A DNA stretch of 64,000 bases from Burkholderia guangdongensis (GCF_013403875.1 NZ_JACBNX010000006.1:62001-126000), one strand, 5' to 3'. Positions 33,514 to 42,512 are shown, counted from the stretch's first letter. A program made the numbers and translations. The notes: generated by a model not told the origin, from the letters alone.

Positions 33514-35108
33514 GCCACCTCCTTGCCGTGGATCGCGCCGATCGGCGCGCATGCCGCGATCCGCGCGGTCAACGCGCGCAACTCGGCCTCGAGCGGCCGA
33601 TCCTCATCGACGAACGGCGACAGCCGGCCGACATCGTCGACGAACGCGCGCAGCGCGTCCGACAGTTGCGTGCCCGGATCGACCCGCATCCGCAGGCGCA
33701 CCGCCTGGACGGCCGCGAGCACGTGCGCGGCCGCGACCTGCTCGGTCAGTGCGAGCACGCGCAGACAGTCCCGGGCCGCGATCGTCCCCATGCTGACCTT
33801 GTCCTGATTGTGGGATTCGGTCGACCGGGAAAACACGCTCGCGGGCATCGTGTGCTTCAACGCTTCCGCCGTCCACGCGGACGCCGAAATCTGAACCGCC
33901 TTGAAGCCGTGATTGATCGGCGCGCGCTCGGGCGATGCGCCGGTCAGGTTGCGCGGCAGGCCGTTGCTGAACTTGTCGTCGACGAGCAGTGCAAGCTGCC
34001 GATCCATCAGGTCGGCGAGGTTCGCGACCGCGGTCTTCAGCGCGTCCATCGCGAATGCGATGTGGCCACCGTAGAAGTTGCCGCCATGCACCACGCGGCC
34101 GGCGTCCGGATCGATCAGCGGATTATCGTTCGCGCTGTTCAATTCGTTTTCGACGTCCCGGCGCACCCACGTCAGCGCGTCGCGCACGACACCGATCACG
34201 TGCGGCGCGCAACGCACCGAGTAGCGATCCTGCAGGCGACGCCCCGGCAGCTCGTCGCGACCGGCGAGATCCGCGCGAATCCAGGCCGCCGCGTCGGCCT
34301 GCCCGGCATGCGGCTTCGCGTCGAACAGGAGTGGATCGAAATGACCCGCGCGGCCATCGAGCGCGACCGTCGTCAGCGCAGTCAAACGGGCAGCCAGGCG
34401 AGTCAGGTGATCGGCACGCGCGAATGCGAGGCACGCGAGCCCCGTCATCACGGCCGTGCCGTTCATCAGCGCCAGCCCTTCTTTCGGCGCCAGCGTCAGC
34501 GGCTCCCGGCCGAGCGCGCGCCATACGCCGTTCGCCGCGCGTTCGCTGCCGTCGAACATCACGGTTCGCTCGCCCGCGAGCGCCGCCGCCACGTACGACA
34601 ACGGCGTCAGGTCCCCGCTCGCACCGACCGAGCCTTCGGACGGAATCCGCGGCAGGATCCGGTGATTGACGAGATCCGCAAGCCGTTCGAGCAACGTCAG
34701 CCGTACCCCGGAATAACCGAACGCGAGCGAGTTGAGCCGCGCGACGATGATCGCGAGGGTCTGTTGCGAGTCGAACAGCTCGCCCATCCCGCACCCGTGA
34801 TAGCGCGTCAGCTGCAGCGGCAGGGCCTCGACGAGCATGGCCGGCACGTCGACGACGCATGCGTCGCCGTAGCCGGTCGTCACGCCGTACACGGTGCCGC
34901 CTGTCGCCAGGTACTCGCGCAACCATGCGGCGCCGCGCTCGATCCGCGCCCGCCACGCCGGCGCGTCGCTCAGCGCAACAGAGGCGCCGTGGCGTGCGAT
35001 CGCGAGCACGTCCTCGATCGACAGATGCCGTCCGCCGATCACGACCGTCGCGTTCACCGCATCGTTCCTTGCGACCGCGGTCGCGTCCATCAGGTCATGC
35101 TCGGCCAC
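33510..35108 (-). CDS. Aromatic amino acid ammonia-lyase (HAL/PAL/TAL family)
   Basis: 532 aa. The ASG triplet that forms the MIO cofactor is in VGASGDLTPLS, preceded by the YGVTTGYG loop with the catalytic Tyr and followed by the NELNSANDNPLI segment. Enzymes of this type in aryl polyene clusters are thought to supply an aryl (cinnamate- or coumarate-like) acid from Phe or Tyr. GTG at 35108 is proposed because GGAGG sits five nt upstream; ATG at 35120 and ATG at 35090 are alternatives. It overlaps the preceding transferase gene. Confidence 0.88.
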   Translation of the reverse strand: MAEHDLMDATAVARNDAVNATVVIGGRHLSIEDVLAIARHGASVALSDAPAWRARIERGAAWLREYLATGGTVYGVTTGYGDACVVDVPAMLVEALPLQLTRYHGCGMGELFDSQQTLAIIVARLNSLAFGYSGVRLTLLERLADLVNHRILPRIPSEGSVGASGDLTPLSYVAAALAGERTVMFDGSERAANGVWRALGREPLTLAPKEGLALMNGTAVMTGLACLAFARADHLTRLAARLTALTTVALDGRAGHFDPLLFDAKPHAGQADAAAWIRADLAGRDELPGRRLQDRYSVRCAPHVIGVVRDALTWVRRDVENELNSANDNPLIDPDAGRVVHGGNFYGGHIAFAMDALKTAVANLADLMDRQLALLVDDKFSNGLPRNLTGASPERAPINHGFKAVQISASAWTAEALKHTMPASVFSRSTESHNQDKVSMGTIAARDCLRVLALTEQVAAAHVLAAVQAVRLRMRVDPGTQLSDALRAFVDDVGRLSPFVDEDRPLEAELRALTARIAACAPIGAIHGKEVA

Positions 35109-36810
35109 GCGGACCTCCATCGGAGCCTGCCCAGAAATCGAAAAAATTGAACCATTGATACGGCGCCTTCCGGCAATAGTGTTCGAGCCGGGCAGCGTAA
35201 CGCTGCGCCCATTGCGCGACGTGCGCGGCGCGATCGCGGCGCGGCAGCTCAATGCGTTCGGCGAAGGGTTCGAAGTAAAGGCGGTACTCGCCGTCTTCCT
35301 TCAGACAGAAGAACAGGTAGACCGGGCAGCCGAGCGCGTGCGCGAGCACGTACGGGCCCTGCGCGAACGGCGCGCGAGCGTCGAGAAAGCAGGCGTCGAC
35401 GGTCCTGCCGGTGTCGTGCGGAGGCACTCGGTCGCCGACGATCACGAGCAGCTCGCCGGCGTCGATGCGCGATTGCATCATCATCGCGGTTTCGGGGCCG
35501 AAATCCGCGACCTCGACGAGTTGCTTCGCGAAATCCGCGTTTGCCCCCCTGAGCACGCTGTTGAAGCGTTTGGCATGCTCGGTATAGACGACCGCGGTCA
35601 CTTTGGTGCGTGCGTCGCGCAGCGCGAGCGCGCGCGTCATTTCCAGATTGCCGAGGTGCGCGCCGATCACGAGCGCGCCGCGCCCGGTCGCGATCAGCGC
35701 GTCGAACGCGGACGCGTCGTCGAACCGCACGCGCAGGCGATCGGTGCGGCCCGACCAGGCGACGAACTTGTCGAAGCCCGACTGGGCGAACTCGAGCATG
35801 TGACGGTAGGCGGTGCGCCACCCGGGTGTCGACTGCGCGGCCGACGGGCATGCGCGCGCGAGCCGGGTGAAGTACGCATGCGACGCGACGCGAGCCGAGC
35901 GGTGGGTCAGCACGAAGTACGCGACGATCGGGTACAGCCACGCCGACGTGATCCGCGTGCCGAAGCAGCGGCAACTGAGCGCGAGCAGCGCCATCCCCGC
36001 GCGGCTGCCGCGCTCGGGCATGCGCCACCACGATCGCGCGCGTTCGCCTTTGGCGGTTGCGCCGCGCGACGGCATCAGACGGCGCGCGAGCAGCAGCGGC
36101 GCGCGCACCAGCATGCCCGCGACGAGCCGCGTATGGCTGGCGCTGATGCGCACGTTGTCCCACAGCACGTCGAAGTGCGAGACCCCGTCGGCCGGATACA
36201 CCACGCGCGTCGGGATGGTGCGGAACGCCAGCCCGCGCCAGTGCAGGCGGACCAGGATTTCGCTGTCGAAATCCATCCGCGTGGGCATCGAGACCGAATC
36301 GATCAGCCTGCATACGGCGTCGAGCGGATAGAGGCGGAAGCCGCACATCGCATCGGGGATGTCGAGCGACAGCGTTTCGATCCACACCCACACGTGCGTC
36401 AGATAGCGACCGTACAGGCGGGCCTTCGGCACGCTCTCGTCGAAGCGCGGCCGGCCCAGAATCACCGCGTCCGGCGTCGCGCGCGCGGCCTCGACGAATT
36501 TCGGCACATCGGCGGCATCGTGCTGACCGTCGGCATCGATCTGAATCGCGTGCGTGTATCCGCTCGCGCGCGCCGCGCGCAGTCCGGCCATCACGGCCGC
36601 GCCCTTGCCTCCGTTGACGGGCAAACGCAGCAGCGTCACGTACGCGCGATGGCGCTCGGCAAGCTCGGCGAGCGTCTGCTGCGTCTGCGCATCGCTGCCA
36701 TCATCGACGACGATGATCGGCAGCCCGTGCACGACGAGCCGCGCGAGCGTGCCGCCGATCGCGTCGCGATGGTTGTAGATCGGGATGACGACGCAGATGC
36801 CGACCTTCAT
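35095..36810 (-). CDS. Fusion: family 2 glycosyltransferase + lysophospholipid-type acyltransferase
   Basis: 571 aa. Residues 1-240 form a GT2 domain (VVIPIYNHRD start, VVDDGSD, and the DADGQHD metal motif). After a hydrophobic linker, residues about 290-571 form an LPLAT/LpxL-like acyltransferase (GAHLGNLEM and GDRVPPHDTG motifs). ApeJ-type proteins of aryl polyene clusters have this same two-domain layout and probably glycosylate and acylate the polyene or its anchor. The ATG overlaps the ligase stop (ATGA). Confidence 0.88.
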   Translation of the reverse strand: MKVGICVVIPIYNHRDAIGGTLARLVVHGLPIIVVDDGSDAQTQQTLAELAERHRAYVTLLRLPVNGGKGAAVMAGLRAARASGYTHAIQIDADGQHDAADVPKFVEAARATPDAVILGRPRFDESVPKARLYGRYLTHVWVWIETLSLDIPDAMCGFRLYPLDAVCRLIDSVSMPTRMDFDSEILVRLHWRGLAFRTIPTRVVYPADGVSHFDVLWDNVRISASHTRLVAGMLVRAPLLLARRLMPSRGATAKGERARSWWRMPERGSRAGMALLALSCRCFGTRITSAWLYPIVAYFVLTHRSARVASHAYFTRLARACPSAAQSTPGWRTAYRHMLEFAQSGFDKFVAWSGRTDRLRVRFDDASAFDALIATGRGALVIGAHLGNLEMTRALALRDARTKVTAVVYTEHAKRFNSVLRGANADFAKQLVEVADFGPETAMMMQSRIDAGELLVIVGDRVPPHDTGRTVDACFLDARAPFAQGPYVLAHALGCPVYLFFCLKEDGEYRLYFEPFAERIELPRRDRAAHVAQWAQRYAARLEHYCRKAPYQWFNFFDFWAGSDGGPRGRA

Positions 36811-38534
36811 GCGCCCTCTCCGTAAGCGATCACGCCGGACGTGCATTCCCGTGCGCCGCGCCGGAACGTGAAGCGCACGCGCCTGCGATCGGCATCGTGC
36901 GCGAGGCTCAGCGCAAGCACCGCGCCCGGCGGCACCGGCGCCTTGAATTTCAGATGCTCGATCGAACGGACAGCCCGCACGCCGGGGATATCCCGGCTGG
37001 CGATCCTCACGGCCCAGTCGATCTGCACGACGCCCGGCAGGATCGGCAGTCCGGGAAAATGCCCCGCGAAATGCGCCAGCCCCGGCGGCACGCGCAGCTC
37101 CGCATGCAGGTTGCTCGCGTCGCCCCATTCGGCCAGCAGCTCGAAGCCTTCGGGCGTCGGCGCGAATACGCTCTCGATCGCCGCTTTGGGCAGTTTGCCG
37201 CGGGCATCGAACGGCATCGCCCGGCGAAAGCGCCAGTGACGCGGCAACGCGACCGGATCGAAGTAGGCACCGAGATCGCGGCGCAGCGCCGCGGCGACCG
37301 CGAGGCGCCCGTCGGTCTCGAGCGCCCGGCGCCCCGCGTCGGTCGGCACCGCGGCCACCCCGACCCGCGCACGCGATATGCCGTCGATGACCGTCGCCGC
37401 CGCCTGCGCGACGAACGGATGCCTGACGATGCGCGCCTCGAGTTCCTGCAGCGACACGCGCTTGCCGTTCAGCTTGACGACCCGGTCGAGACGACCGGTC
37501 AACTCGAAGCGGCCGGCCGCGTCGAAGCGGGCCGCATCGTCGGTGCGGTGCCATTCATCGTGCCCGAGATGCGCGGAGCGCACGCACAATGCGCCGCCCG
37601 CGTCGCTGCCCGCGTCACGGCCCGCGTCACGGTCCTCCTCGCAGCGCACGTCGATGCCGCGCATCGGCTGCCACGCACGCGTCATATCCTGACGACGCCA
37701 CGCAATGCCACCCGTCTCCGTGCTGCCGAAGATTTCGAGCGGCGCCATGCCGAATGCGGATGCGTACGCCGCCGCGGCCTCCGGCGTCAGCGGCCCGCCC
37801 GACGAGAAGAATGCGCGCGGCGCGGGGACCAGCGCGGCAAATCCCGGCAGCGACGGCCAGCGCGACAGTTGCGACGGCGTCGACACGACGACACCGCCGC
37901 CATAAGCGGCCAACCGGTCCCGCAGTTGCAGCGGCTCGAGCGTCGAGGCGCGGTCGAACGCGCGCCCCGCCGCCAGCGGCCACAGAATCCTGAACAGCAG
38001 CCCGTAAATGTGGTGATGCGGCACGCTCGACAGCGTGACCGCGCCGCCGACACATTCGCCCCACTCTCGCTGCAGCGTGCGGACTTCCGCGTCGAATTGC
38101 GCAAGCGTCTTGCGCACCGGCTTGGCGACGCCGCTGCTGCCCGACGTGTAGAGCGTGATCGCGGCCCGGGCGTCGATCGCCCGGGACAGCGCCGGCGCAG
38201 CGGGCGTCGAGCGGGTGTTCGCGCACGCATCGAGCGCACGCGCATCGAGCAGTTGGTCGTACCCTTGCGCGAGTTCGCTCAGATAGTCCGGCGCCGAACT
38301 CGCCGGAACGACGACTTCGCGCCCGGCTGCCGCGATCGCAAAGAACGCGCACGCGAAATCGTAAGGATCGTCCGTGCAGATCGCGACGCGGCGGGCATCG
38401 CCGGATTCCACCGCGCGCGCGACGGCATCGGCGCGCGCGCGGAAATCGGCCAGCGTGAAACGCGCGCCACCGTCGCGGCAGACCGCGACGCGGGTGTCCG
38501 TGCTCGCGGCCAGGAGGTCGTGCAAAGCGATCAT
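36807..38534 (-). CDS. Fusion: acyl-AMP ligase + hotdog dehydratase
   Basis: 575 aa. Residues 1-450 are an adenylate-forming ligase with the P-loop-like LYTSGSSGVAKP, FGSTETGG, TGRLDRVVKLNGKRV and the C-terminal GKLPK lysine motif. The last 110 residues carry a dehydratase-like hotdog, HFAGHFPGLPILPGVVQIDWA. In other aryl polyene clusters these are separate ApeH-like and ApeI-like proteins. It probably activates the aryl acid starter and dehydrates early intermediates. The ATG overlaps the membrane protein stop (ATGA). Confidence 0.88.
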   Translation of the reverse strand: MIALHDLLAASTDTRVAVCRDGGARFTLADFRARADAVARAVESGDARRVAICTDDPYDFACAFFAIAAAGREVVVPASSAPDYLSELAQGYDQLLDARALDACANTRSTPAAPALSRAIDARAAITLYTSGSSGVAKPVRKTLAQFDAEVRTLQREWGECVGGAVTLSSVPHHHIYGLLFRILWPLAAGRAFDRASTLEPLQLRDRLAAYGGGVVVSTPSQLSRWPSLPGFAALVPAPRAFFSSGGPLTPEAAAAYASAFGMAPLEIFGSTETGGIAWRRQDMTRAWQPMRGIDVRCEEDRDAGRDAGSDAGGALCVRSAHLGHDEWHRTDDAARFDAAGRFELTGRLDRVVKLNGKRVSLQELEARIVRHPFVAQAAATVIDGISRARVGVAAVPTDAGRRALETDGRLAVAAALRRDLGAYFDPVALPRHWRFRRAMPFDARGKLPKAAIESVFAPTPEGFELLAEWGDASNLHAELRVPPGLAHFAGHFPGLPILPGVVQIDWAVRIASRDIPGVRAVRSIEHLKFKAPVPPGAVLALSLAHDADRRRVRFTFRRGARECTSGVIAYGEGA

Positions 38535-39190
38535 GCGGCCCCGGCTCCGCCGTGCCGCGGCATGACGAACCACTGTCGCCAGATCCACTCGCCCACCAGC
38601 AGCGCGCCGATCAGCGCATAGACGATCGCGCCGTTGTAAAGCGACCACGCGGCACGGCTCCAGCACATCGCGGTATAGACGGAAAACGCGCCGTTCAGCA
38701 CGAAGAACGCACACCAGATCTGCGTGACCCGCCGCGTATACCGCACGACGGCCGTGCTCGGGTCGCGTGCGCGTGTGCGCGCGAATTTCTCGATCATCGA
38801 CGGCCCGCGATACAGCGTCACGCCGAACGCGGCGAGCAAACCGGCGCTGACGAACGCCGGATACAAACGGAGCAGCATCTCGCTGTCGGTCACCGCGATC
38901 GTCAGCGAGATGGCGCTCAGCACGAGCGCCACACACCAGTCGACACGCGTGAGCCGATTGAGCGCCGACGCGAACGAACCCGTCCCGATCCAGCGTTGCA
39001 ACCACAGCAGCAGGATCAGCATGCAGCCGACGTAGCGCGGCGCGATGCCGCGCCAGGCGAGCAAAAACACGAACGGGTAAGCCAGCATCAGCGCGACCCT
39101 GGCCGCGACGCGCATACGGCGCCGCCATGTCGAATCGACCGCGTACTCGCGCGCGTGTCTCATCGCGTGTCTCATCGCGTGTCTCAACAT
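38531..39190 (-). CDS. Integral membrane protein of the aryl polyene cluster (COG4648-like)
   Basis: 219 aa with about five to six hydrophobic segments between residues 30 and 210. Proteins of this type lie between the ACP and ligase genes in aryl polyene clusters; the function is unknown, perhaps anchoring the enzymes at the membrane. Three ATG codons in a 12-nt tandem repeat (39152-39187) all read in frame; the first, at 39190, overlaps the ACP stop. The first 14 residues are thus a repeat-derived RHAM peptide. Confidence 0.78.
   Translation of the reverse strand: MLRHAMRHAMRHAREYAVDSTWRRRMRVAARVALMLAYPFVFLLAWRGIAPRYVGCMLILLLWLQRWIGTGSFASALNRLTRVDWCVALVLSAISLTIAVTDSEMLLRLYPAFVSAGLLAAFGVTLYRGPSMIEKFARTRARDPSTAVVRYTRRVTQIWCAFFVLNGAFSVYTAMCWSRAAWSLYNGAIVYALIGALLVGEWIWRQWFVMPRHGGAGAA
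39152..39187. repeat. Three tandem 12-nt repeats supplying alternative start codons
   Basis: The unit CGCGTGTCTCAT occurs three times in a row (the last copy ends CA-A). On the minus strand each reads ATGAGACACGCG, giving in-frame Met codons at the start of the membrane protein gene. Copy number change by slippage would add or remove four residues (MRHA) without shifting the frame. Confidence 0.8.
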
Positions 39191-39438
39191 TTCGCACGGG
39201 CGAGCAGCGTGTGAACGGCGGCGATCACGTCGCCGACCGTACGCACCGATTTGAACTCTTCCGGCTTGATCCGCTGCCCGGTCATTTCCTGAAGCTTGAT
39301 CGCGAGATCGACCGCATCGATGCTGTCGAGATCGAGCTCTTCGAAGAGATGAGTGTCAGGGGTCACGCGTTCCGGCTCGATCGCGAAATTCTCGTTGAAA
39401 ATCACGCGGATGCGATCAAGGATGTCTGCATCAGTCAC
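39184..39438 (-). CDS. Acyl carrier protein (aryl polyene ACP 1)
   Basis: 84 aa, typical ACP size. The phosphopantetheine attachment Ser is in the LDLDSIDAVDL motif, followed by the acidic helix II. It carries the growing polyene chain. Its ATG overlaps the ACP 2 stop by 4 nt (ATGA) and its stop overlaps the membrane protein start, so both ACPs are translationally coupled. Confidence 0.92.
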   Translation of the reverse strand: MTDADILDRIRVIFNENFAIEPERVTPDTHLFEELDLDSIDAVDLAIKLQEMTGQRIKPEEFKSVRTVGDVIAAVHTLLARAKC

Positions 39439-39740
39439 GAGTCACTCCCCTTTGCCGTGGCGGCTTCGTTCAATGCCTGATTCGACTGCTGGCCAGCGAT
39501 GAACGCGGCGAGCGTATTGATCGAGCGGAAGTGGTCCCGCGTGCGTTCGTCGTTCGCGGTGATCGTCAGTTGAAATTCCTTGCGCAACATGATGCCGACT
39601 TCGAGTGCGTCGACCGAGTCGAGCCCGATGCCGTCGGTTGAAAAAAGAGGCGCGTCGTCATCGATATCGTCGACCGTCATGTCGTGCAGATCGAGCATCT
39701 CGATCAGCAATTGTTTAATTCGCAGCTTTAAAGTATCCAT
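39435..39740 (-). CDS. Acyl carrier protein (aryl polyene ACP 2)
   Basis: 101 aa, longer than ACP 1 through a C-terminal tail. The Ser for 4'-phosphopantetheine is in GIGLDSVDALEV. Two ACPs are usual in aryl polyene clusters, one possibly for the aryl starter. ATG at 39740 lies inside the 3' end of the acyltransferase gene (26-nt overlap). Confidence 0.9.
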   Translation of the reverse strand: MDTLKLRIKQLLIEMLDLHDMTVDDIDDDAPLFSTDGIGLDSVDALEVGIMLRKEFQLTITANDERTRDHFRSINTLAAFIAGQQSNQALNEAATAKGSDS

Positions 39741-40503
39741 GCTGAAACAGGCGTTGGGTGATATGCGCTTCCACGACTTGGGCAATAGTGCGCGCCGCCA
39801 GCGACTGCGACGCGTGGTCGCCGGACAGGCGACCCGCTTCGATCGGATCGAGCACGTCGATCCGCATCCGGAACGCGCGCGATGGCACGTGATACCAACG
39901 CAGCGCTTTCGTAAACACGGGGGGATCGCAATCGATCAGCGTCGGTTGAATCGGGCTGCGCGATTGCAGCGCGATATGCGCGAAGCCGCGCGAAAAGGCA
40001 TGCAGGCGACTCGCGCCGGGGCTGCGCGTGCCCTCGGGGAAAATGATCATCGTGTAGCCCGCCGCCAGTTGCCGCGTGCCGGCCTCGACCAGTTCGACGG
40101 GATCCGAGTTGCTCACGTATTCGGCTGCGCGCACGATGCCCCAGAAGCACGGGTTGCCCCAGTGGGCACGCTTGACGACGCAGCACGCCTTCGGCGTCAA
40201 CGAAAGCAGCACCATCACGTCGAGATAGGTCGGATGATTCGCGATGACGATCGACGGGACGCCTTCGCGCAATCGCGCCGCACCCGTCACCTCGAGCTTC
40301 ATCACGCCGATTCGCTGCAGCACCGCGACGAGCATGCGAAAGAAGTGGTGGATCACGAACGTCACCGCACGCTGCCGCGAGCGCCGGTGCGACCAGAACG
40401 CGCCGATCACGACGACGGCCAGCGAGAATGCCGATCCGCACAGCGCAAAGAACGACAGGCTGACGCCGGTCGCGATCAACCGCCAGCCATAGTCAAGCCG
40501 CAT
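39715..40503 (-). CDS. 1-acyl-glycerol-3-phosphate-like acyltransferase (PlsC family)
   Basis: 262 aa. One N-terminal hydrophobic segment (about residues 15-37) is followed by a PlsC domain. The first motif is ANHPTYLD, a divergent HX4D, and the acceptor-binding motif is FPEGTRS. In aryl polyene clusters it probably transfers the finished chain to a lipid anchor. ATG at 40503 overlaps the preceding gene's stop by 11 nt. Confidence 0.88.
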   Translation of the reverse strand: MRLDYGWRLIATGVSLSFFALCGSAFSLAVVVIGAFWSHRRSRQRAVTFVIHHFFRMLVAVLQRIGVMKLEVTGAARLREGVPSIVIANHPTYLDVMVLLSLTPKACCVVKRAHWGNPCFWGIVRAAEYVSNSDPVELVEAGTRQLAAGYTMIIFPEGTRSPGASRLHAFSRGFAHIALQSRSPIQPTLIDCDPPVFTKALRWYHVPSRAFRMRIDVLDPIEAGRLSGDHASQSLAARTIAQVVEAHITQRLFQHGYFKAAN

Positions 40504-41170
40504 GATCACGCCAGCTCCAGCGCCAGGACGAACCGCGGCCTTGCCATGTCGCATCCGTGCGCGCCGTCAGGCAGCGCCGGACCGCCGCGCTTTGCGTGAG
40601 CTCGCAGCCGGCGCCGACTGCGCGTGGCGCGACCTCGCAAGTCAGATAGCCGGTTGCCGCTTGCGCATCGAGCAGGATCGCCAGTGCCTCGCTGGCCTGC
40701 TCCCGGTCGACGTCGCCATACACGGGATCGGCCGGCTCGTTCGCATAGACGAGCAGCACGGGCGATGGCGACGCGTCGCATTGCGCAAACGCCTCCAGCA
40801 GCCCGTAACCCAGCGTTTCCGTCCCGGCGGCAACCGCGGTGGCGGGAGACCGGTCCGCGCGCGCGATGCCGAAAATGCCTGTTGCGGCATTAAGGACGGA
40901 CAGACTGAATGCGGTCGGAGAAACGGGCTCGGCGGTTTGAATAGCTTCTAAAATGCCGGTCGTGCGCGCCAATTCACCATGGCGGGATGCAAATACCATC
41001 CGCACTGCTCGGCAATCGGTCGCGCAATCGTGAGCGGCCCGTAACGCGAACCGGGATAACCGGCTCAGTCGGCGGCGCACCATTGGATCGACAAATTCGA
41101 CGCTCGGCACCCCCTCGGTCGAAATGGACGTCCAACTGGCGATTGGCATGGTCCAACGCAAATCCGCCAT
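40493..41170 (-). CDS. Beta-ketoacyl synthase-like protein, chain-length-factor type
   Basis: 225 aa. It matches the short N-terminal ketosynthase-like family found first in aryl polyene operons, with the TAFSLSVLNAATGIF segment and TAVAAGTETLGYGLLEA. The catalytic Cys is absent from the elbow, so it cannot condense and most likely acts as a chain length factor paired with KS 3. It is the first gene of the leftward operon; GAGAACG precedes the ATG and the AT-rich interval upstream holds the promoter. Confidence 0.82.
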   Translation of the reverse strand: MADLRWTMPIASWTSISTEGVPSVEFVDPMVRRRLSRLSRFALRAAHDCATDCRAVRMVFASRHGELARTTGILEAIQTAEPVSPTAFSLSVLNAATGIFGIARADRSPATAVAAGTETLGYGLLEAFAQCDASPSPVLLVYANEPADPVYGDVDREQASEALAILLDAQAATGYLTCEVAPRAVGAGCELTQSAAVRRCLTARTDATWQGRGSSWRWSWRDHAA

Positions 41171-41440
41171 TGTCGTTCTCGTTGTTTTATATTCTCGGAA
41201 GAAACTTATTGATTAGTGTCAATGCAACCACGATCGACGGATCAGAGTCTTTTACTTAATTTCCGTCGCATACACCCCATATGCCGCGCAATCTAACAGA
41301 ATATTTCGGCGAGATCAACGATCAAGATACGACATGATTGAGATGCGGCAACACAAACACATTTAATTGCGAATCCAGTGTCCGATTTTCCCCGGTCAAC
41401 TGGACTCCCAATAGAACAACGTGCCAAGACCGCTGAAGCA
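41171..41440. promoter_or_regulatory. AT-rich promoter region of the aryl polyene operon
   Basis: 270 nt without a gene, far more AT-rich than the surrounding DNA. On the minus strand a TTGACA hexamer (complement of 41217-41222) is present, but the nearest TATAAA-like hexamer is about 25 nt away, too far for a standard sigma-70 promoter. The low GC content could also favour binding of an H-NS-like silencer. No specific operator was identified. Confidence 0.4.
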
Positions 41441-42265
41441 TTACACATGAAGCGCGGTACGGCCGCCGCCCAGCCGCTGCTGGAGGCGGCTGGCGTGTTC
41501 TCGCAGCAATGTTTCCAGGTGTGAGCGCAGCTCGGCGAAACGCTGTGTCGGAACCGGAATCGACACGGCGGCCAAGTCTCCGTTAGGCAAGCGAAGCGCC
41601 ACGGCAACCGCGCAAATCCCGAGGGAATTCTCCTCGAGATCGGTTCCGATACCCGATGCCCGAGTGGCATCCAACACTTCATCGAGTACGGGCCACGATG
41701 TAATCGTGTTGTCCGTCAATCGCGCGAGCCTCAAGCCTGGGCGAAGGTTTTGCAGATGATCCTGGCCCATGGCTGCCAGGATCGCCTTGCCCGGGGCACT
41801 CGAATGCAGCGGAAACGACACGCCGATATCCGATTCCGCTCGCAAACGATGCACGCCCGCCACCTGATCGACGAAGACCACTCGGTCGCCGTCAAGCAGC
41901 GACAGATCGACTGTCTCCCCGCATTCCCGCGAGATCTGTTGAAGCGTAGGCCGAGCGAGTTCCGCAATTTCAAAGCGTGCCGCTGCCGCCAGCGAAAGCA
42001 ACGCGGGGCCCAGACGCACGCCCCGCGAAAGCGACGCGGCGATCACCAGGTTCTCGGCATGCAACGCATCGACGATCCGCTGCACGGTCGAGCGCGGCAG
42101 CGTCAGCAACTTGGCCAGCTCGCCCAACGTCAGCCCGTCAGGGTGCTCGCCGAGGGCACGCAACAACGCCGCGGCCCGCGCAATCACCTGAACCCCCGAG
42201 CGATCCGTTGTGGCGGCTGCGCGGTCGGTCTGCCCTGCTGGTTCGATGGGGGACGGCAAGTTCAC
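41441..42265 (-). CDS. IclR-family transcriptional regulator of the second catabolic locus
   Basis: 274 aa. The winged helix lies at about residues 25-80 (LTLGELAKLLTLPRSTVQRIVDAL) and the effector domain contains SSAPGKAILA and the LEENSLGICAVAV segment. GTG at 42265 is proposed because AGAGGA precedes it; an ATG at 42364 in frame has no such site. It is only distantly related to the IclR pair in the first locus. Divergent from the cyclase operon, it probably controls that operon through the inverted repeats at 42311 and 42446. Confidence 0.88.
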   Translation of the reverse strand: MNLPSPIEPAGQTDRAAATTDRSGVQVIARAAALLRALGEHPDGLTLGELAKLLTLPRSTVQRIVDALHAENLVIAASLSRGVRLGPALLSLAAAARFEIAELARPTLQQISRECGETVDLSLLDGDRVVFVDQVAGVHRLRAESDIGVSFPLHSSAPGKAILAAMGQDHLQNLRPGLRLARLTDNTITSWPVLDEVLDATRASGIGTDLEENSLGICAVAVALRLPNGDLAAVSIPVPTQRFAELRSHLETLLREHASRLQQRLGGGRTALHV

Positions 42266-42310
42266 GGTCAATTCCTCTCTGCTGTGGTTCGACAGTTTGC
42301 CAGACCCGAT

Positions 42311-42327
42311 CGGATCGGCGGTATCCG
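42311..42327. promoter_or_regulatory. Inverted repeat CGGAT-N7-ATCCG
   Basis: Perfect 5-bp arms with a 7-nt spacer, 46 nt upstream of the iclR start. It is a candidate autoregulatory operator in the divergent region. Confidence 0.4.
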
Positions 42328-42445
42328 AGTCGTTTCGACACGATCGCTTGGTCGGCACGACCAAGGGGAATCCCCAATGGGGAAGCTACCGATGACGATC
42401 GGAGATCAACGTCCTAAGATCACATCAACCGCATAGAGATACACA

Positions 42446-42464
42446 TGTACTGTATTGCGGTACA
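42446..42464. promoter_or_regulatory. Inverted repeat TGTAC-N9-GTACA
   Basis: Perfect 5-bp arms with a 9-nt spacer, 49 nt upstream of the cyclase ATG, in the right place for an IclR-type operator on the catabolic operon. The spacing differs from the GTTCC-N6-GGAAC sites of the first locus. Confidence 0.5.
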
Positions 42465-42512
42465 CAAGAAAGCGCAACCGCGCTGACCTTTTCATAAGCA
42501 AGGAGCTGGTTC

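Noticed and set aside
35090..35120. Alternative ATG starts for the ammonia-lyase gene
   Set aside because: ATG at 35120 has no ribosome site and ATG at 35090 has GGAGG too far away; GTG at 35108 has GGAGG five nt upstream and was preferred, though not proven.
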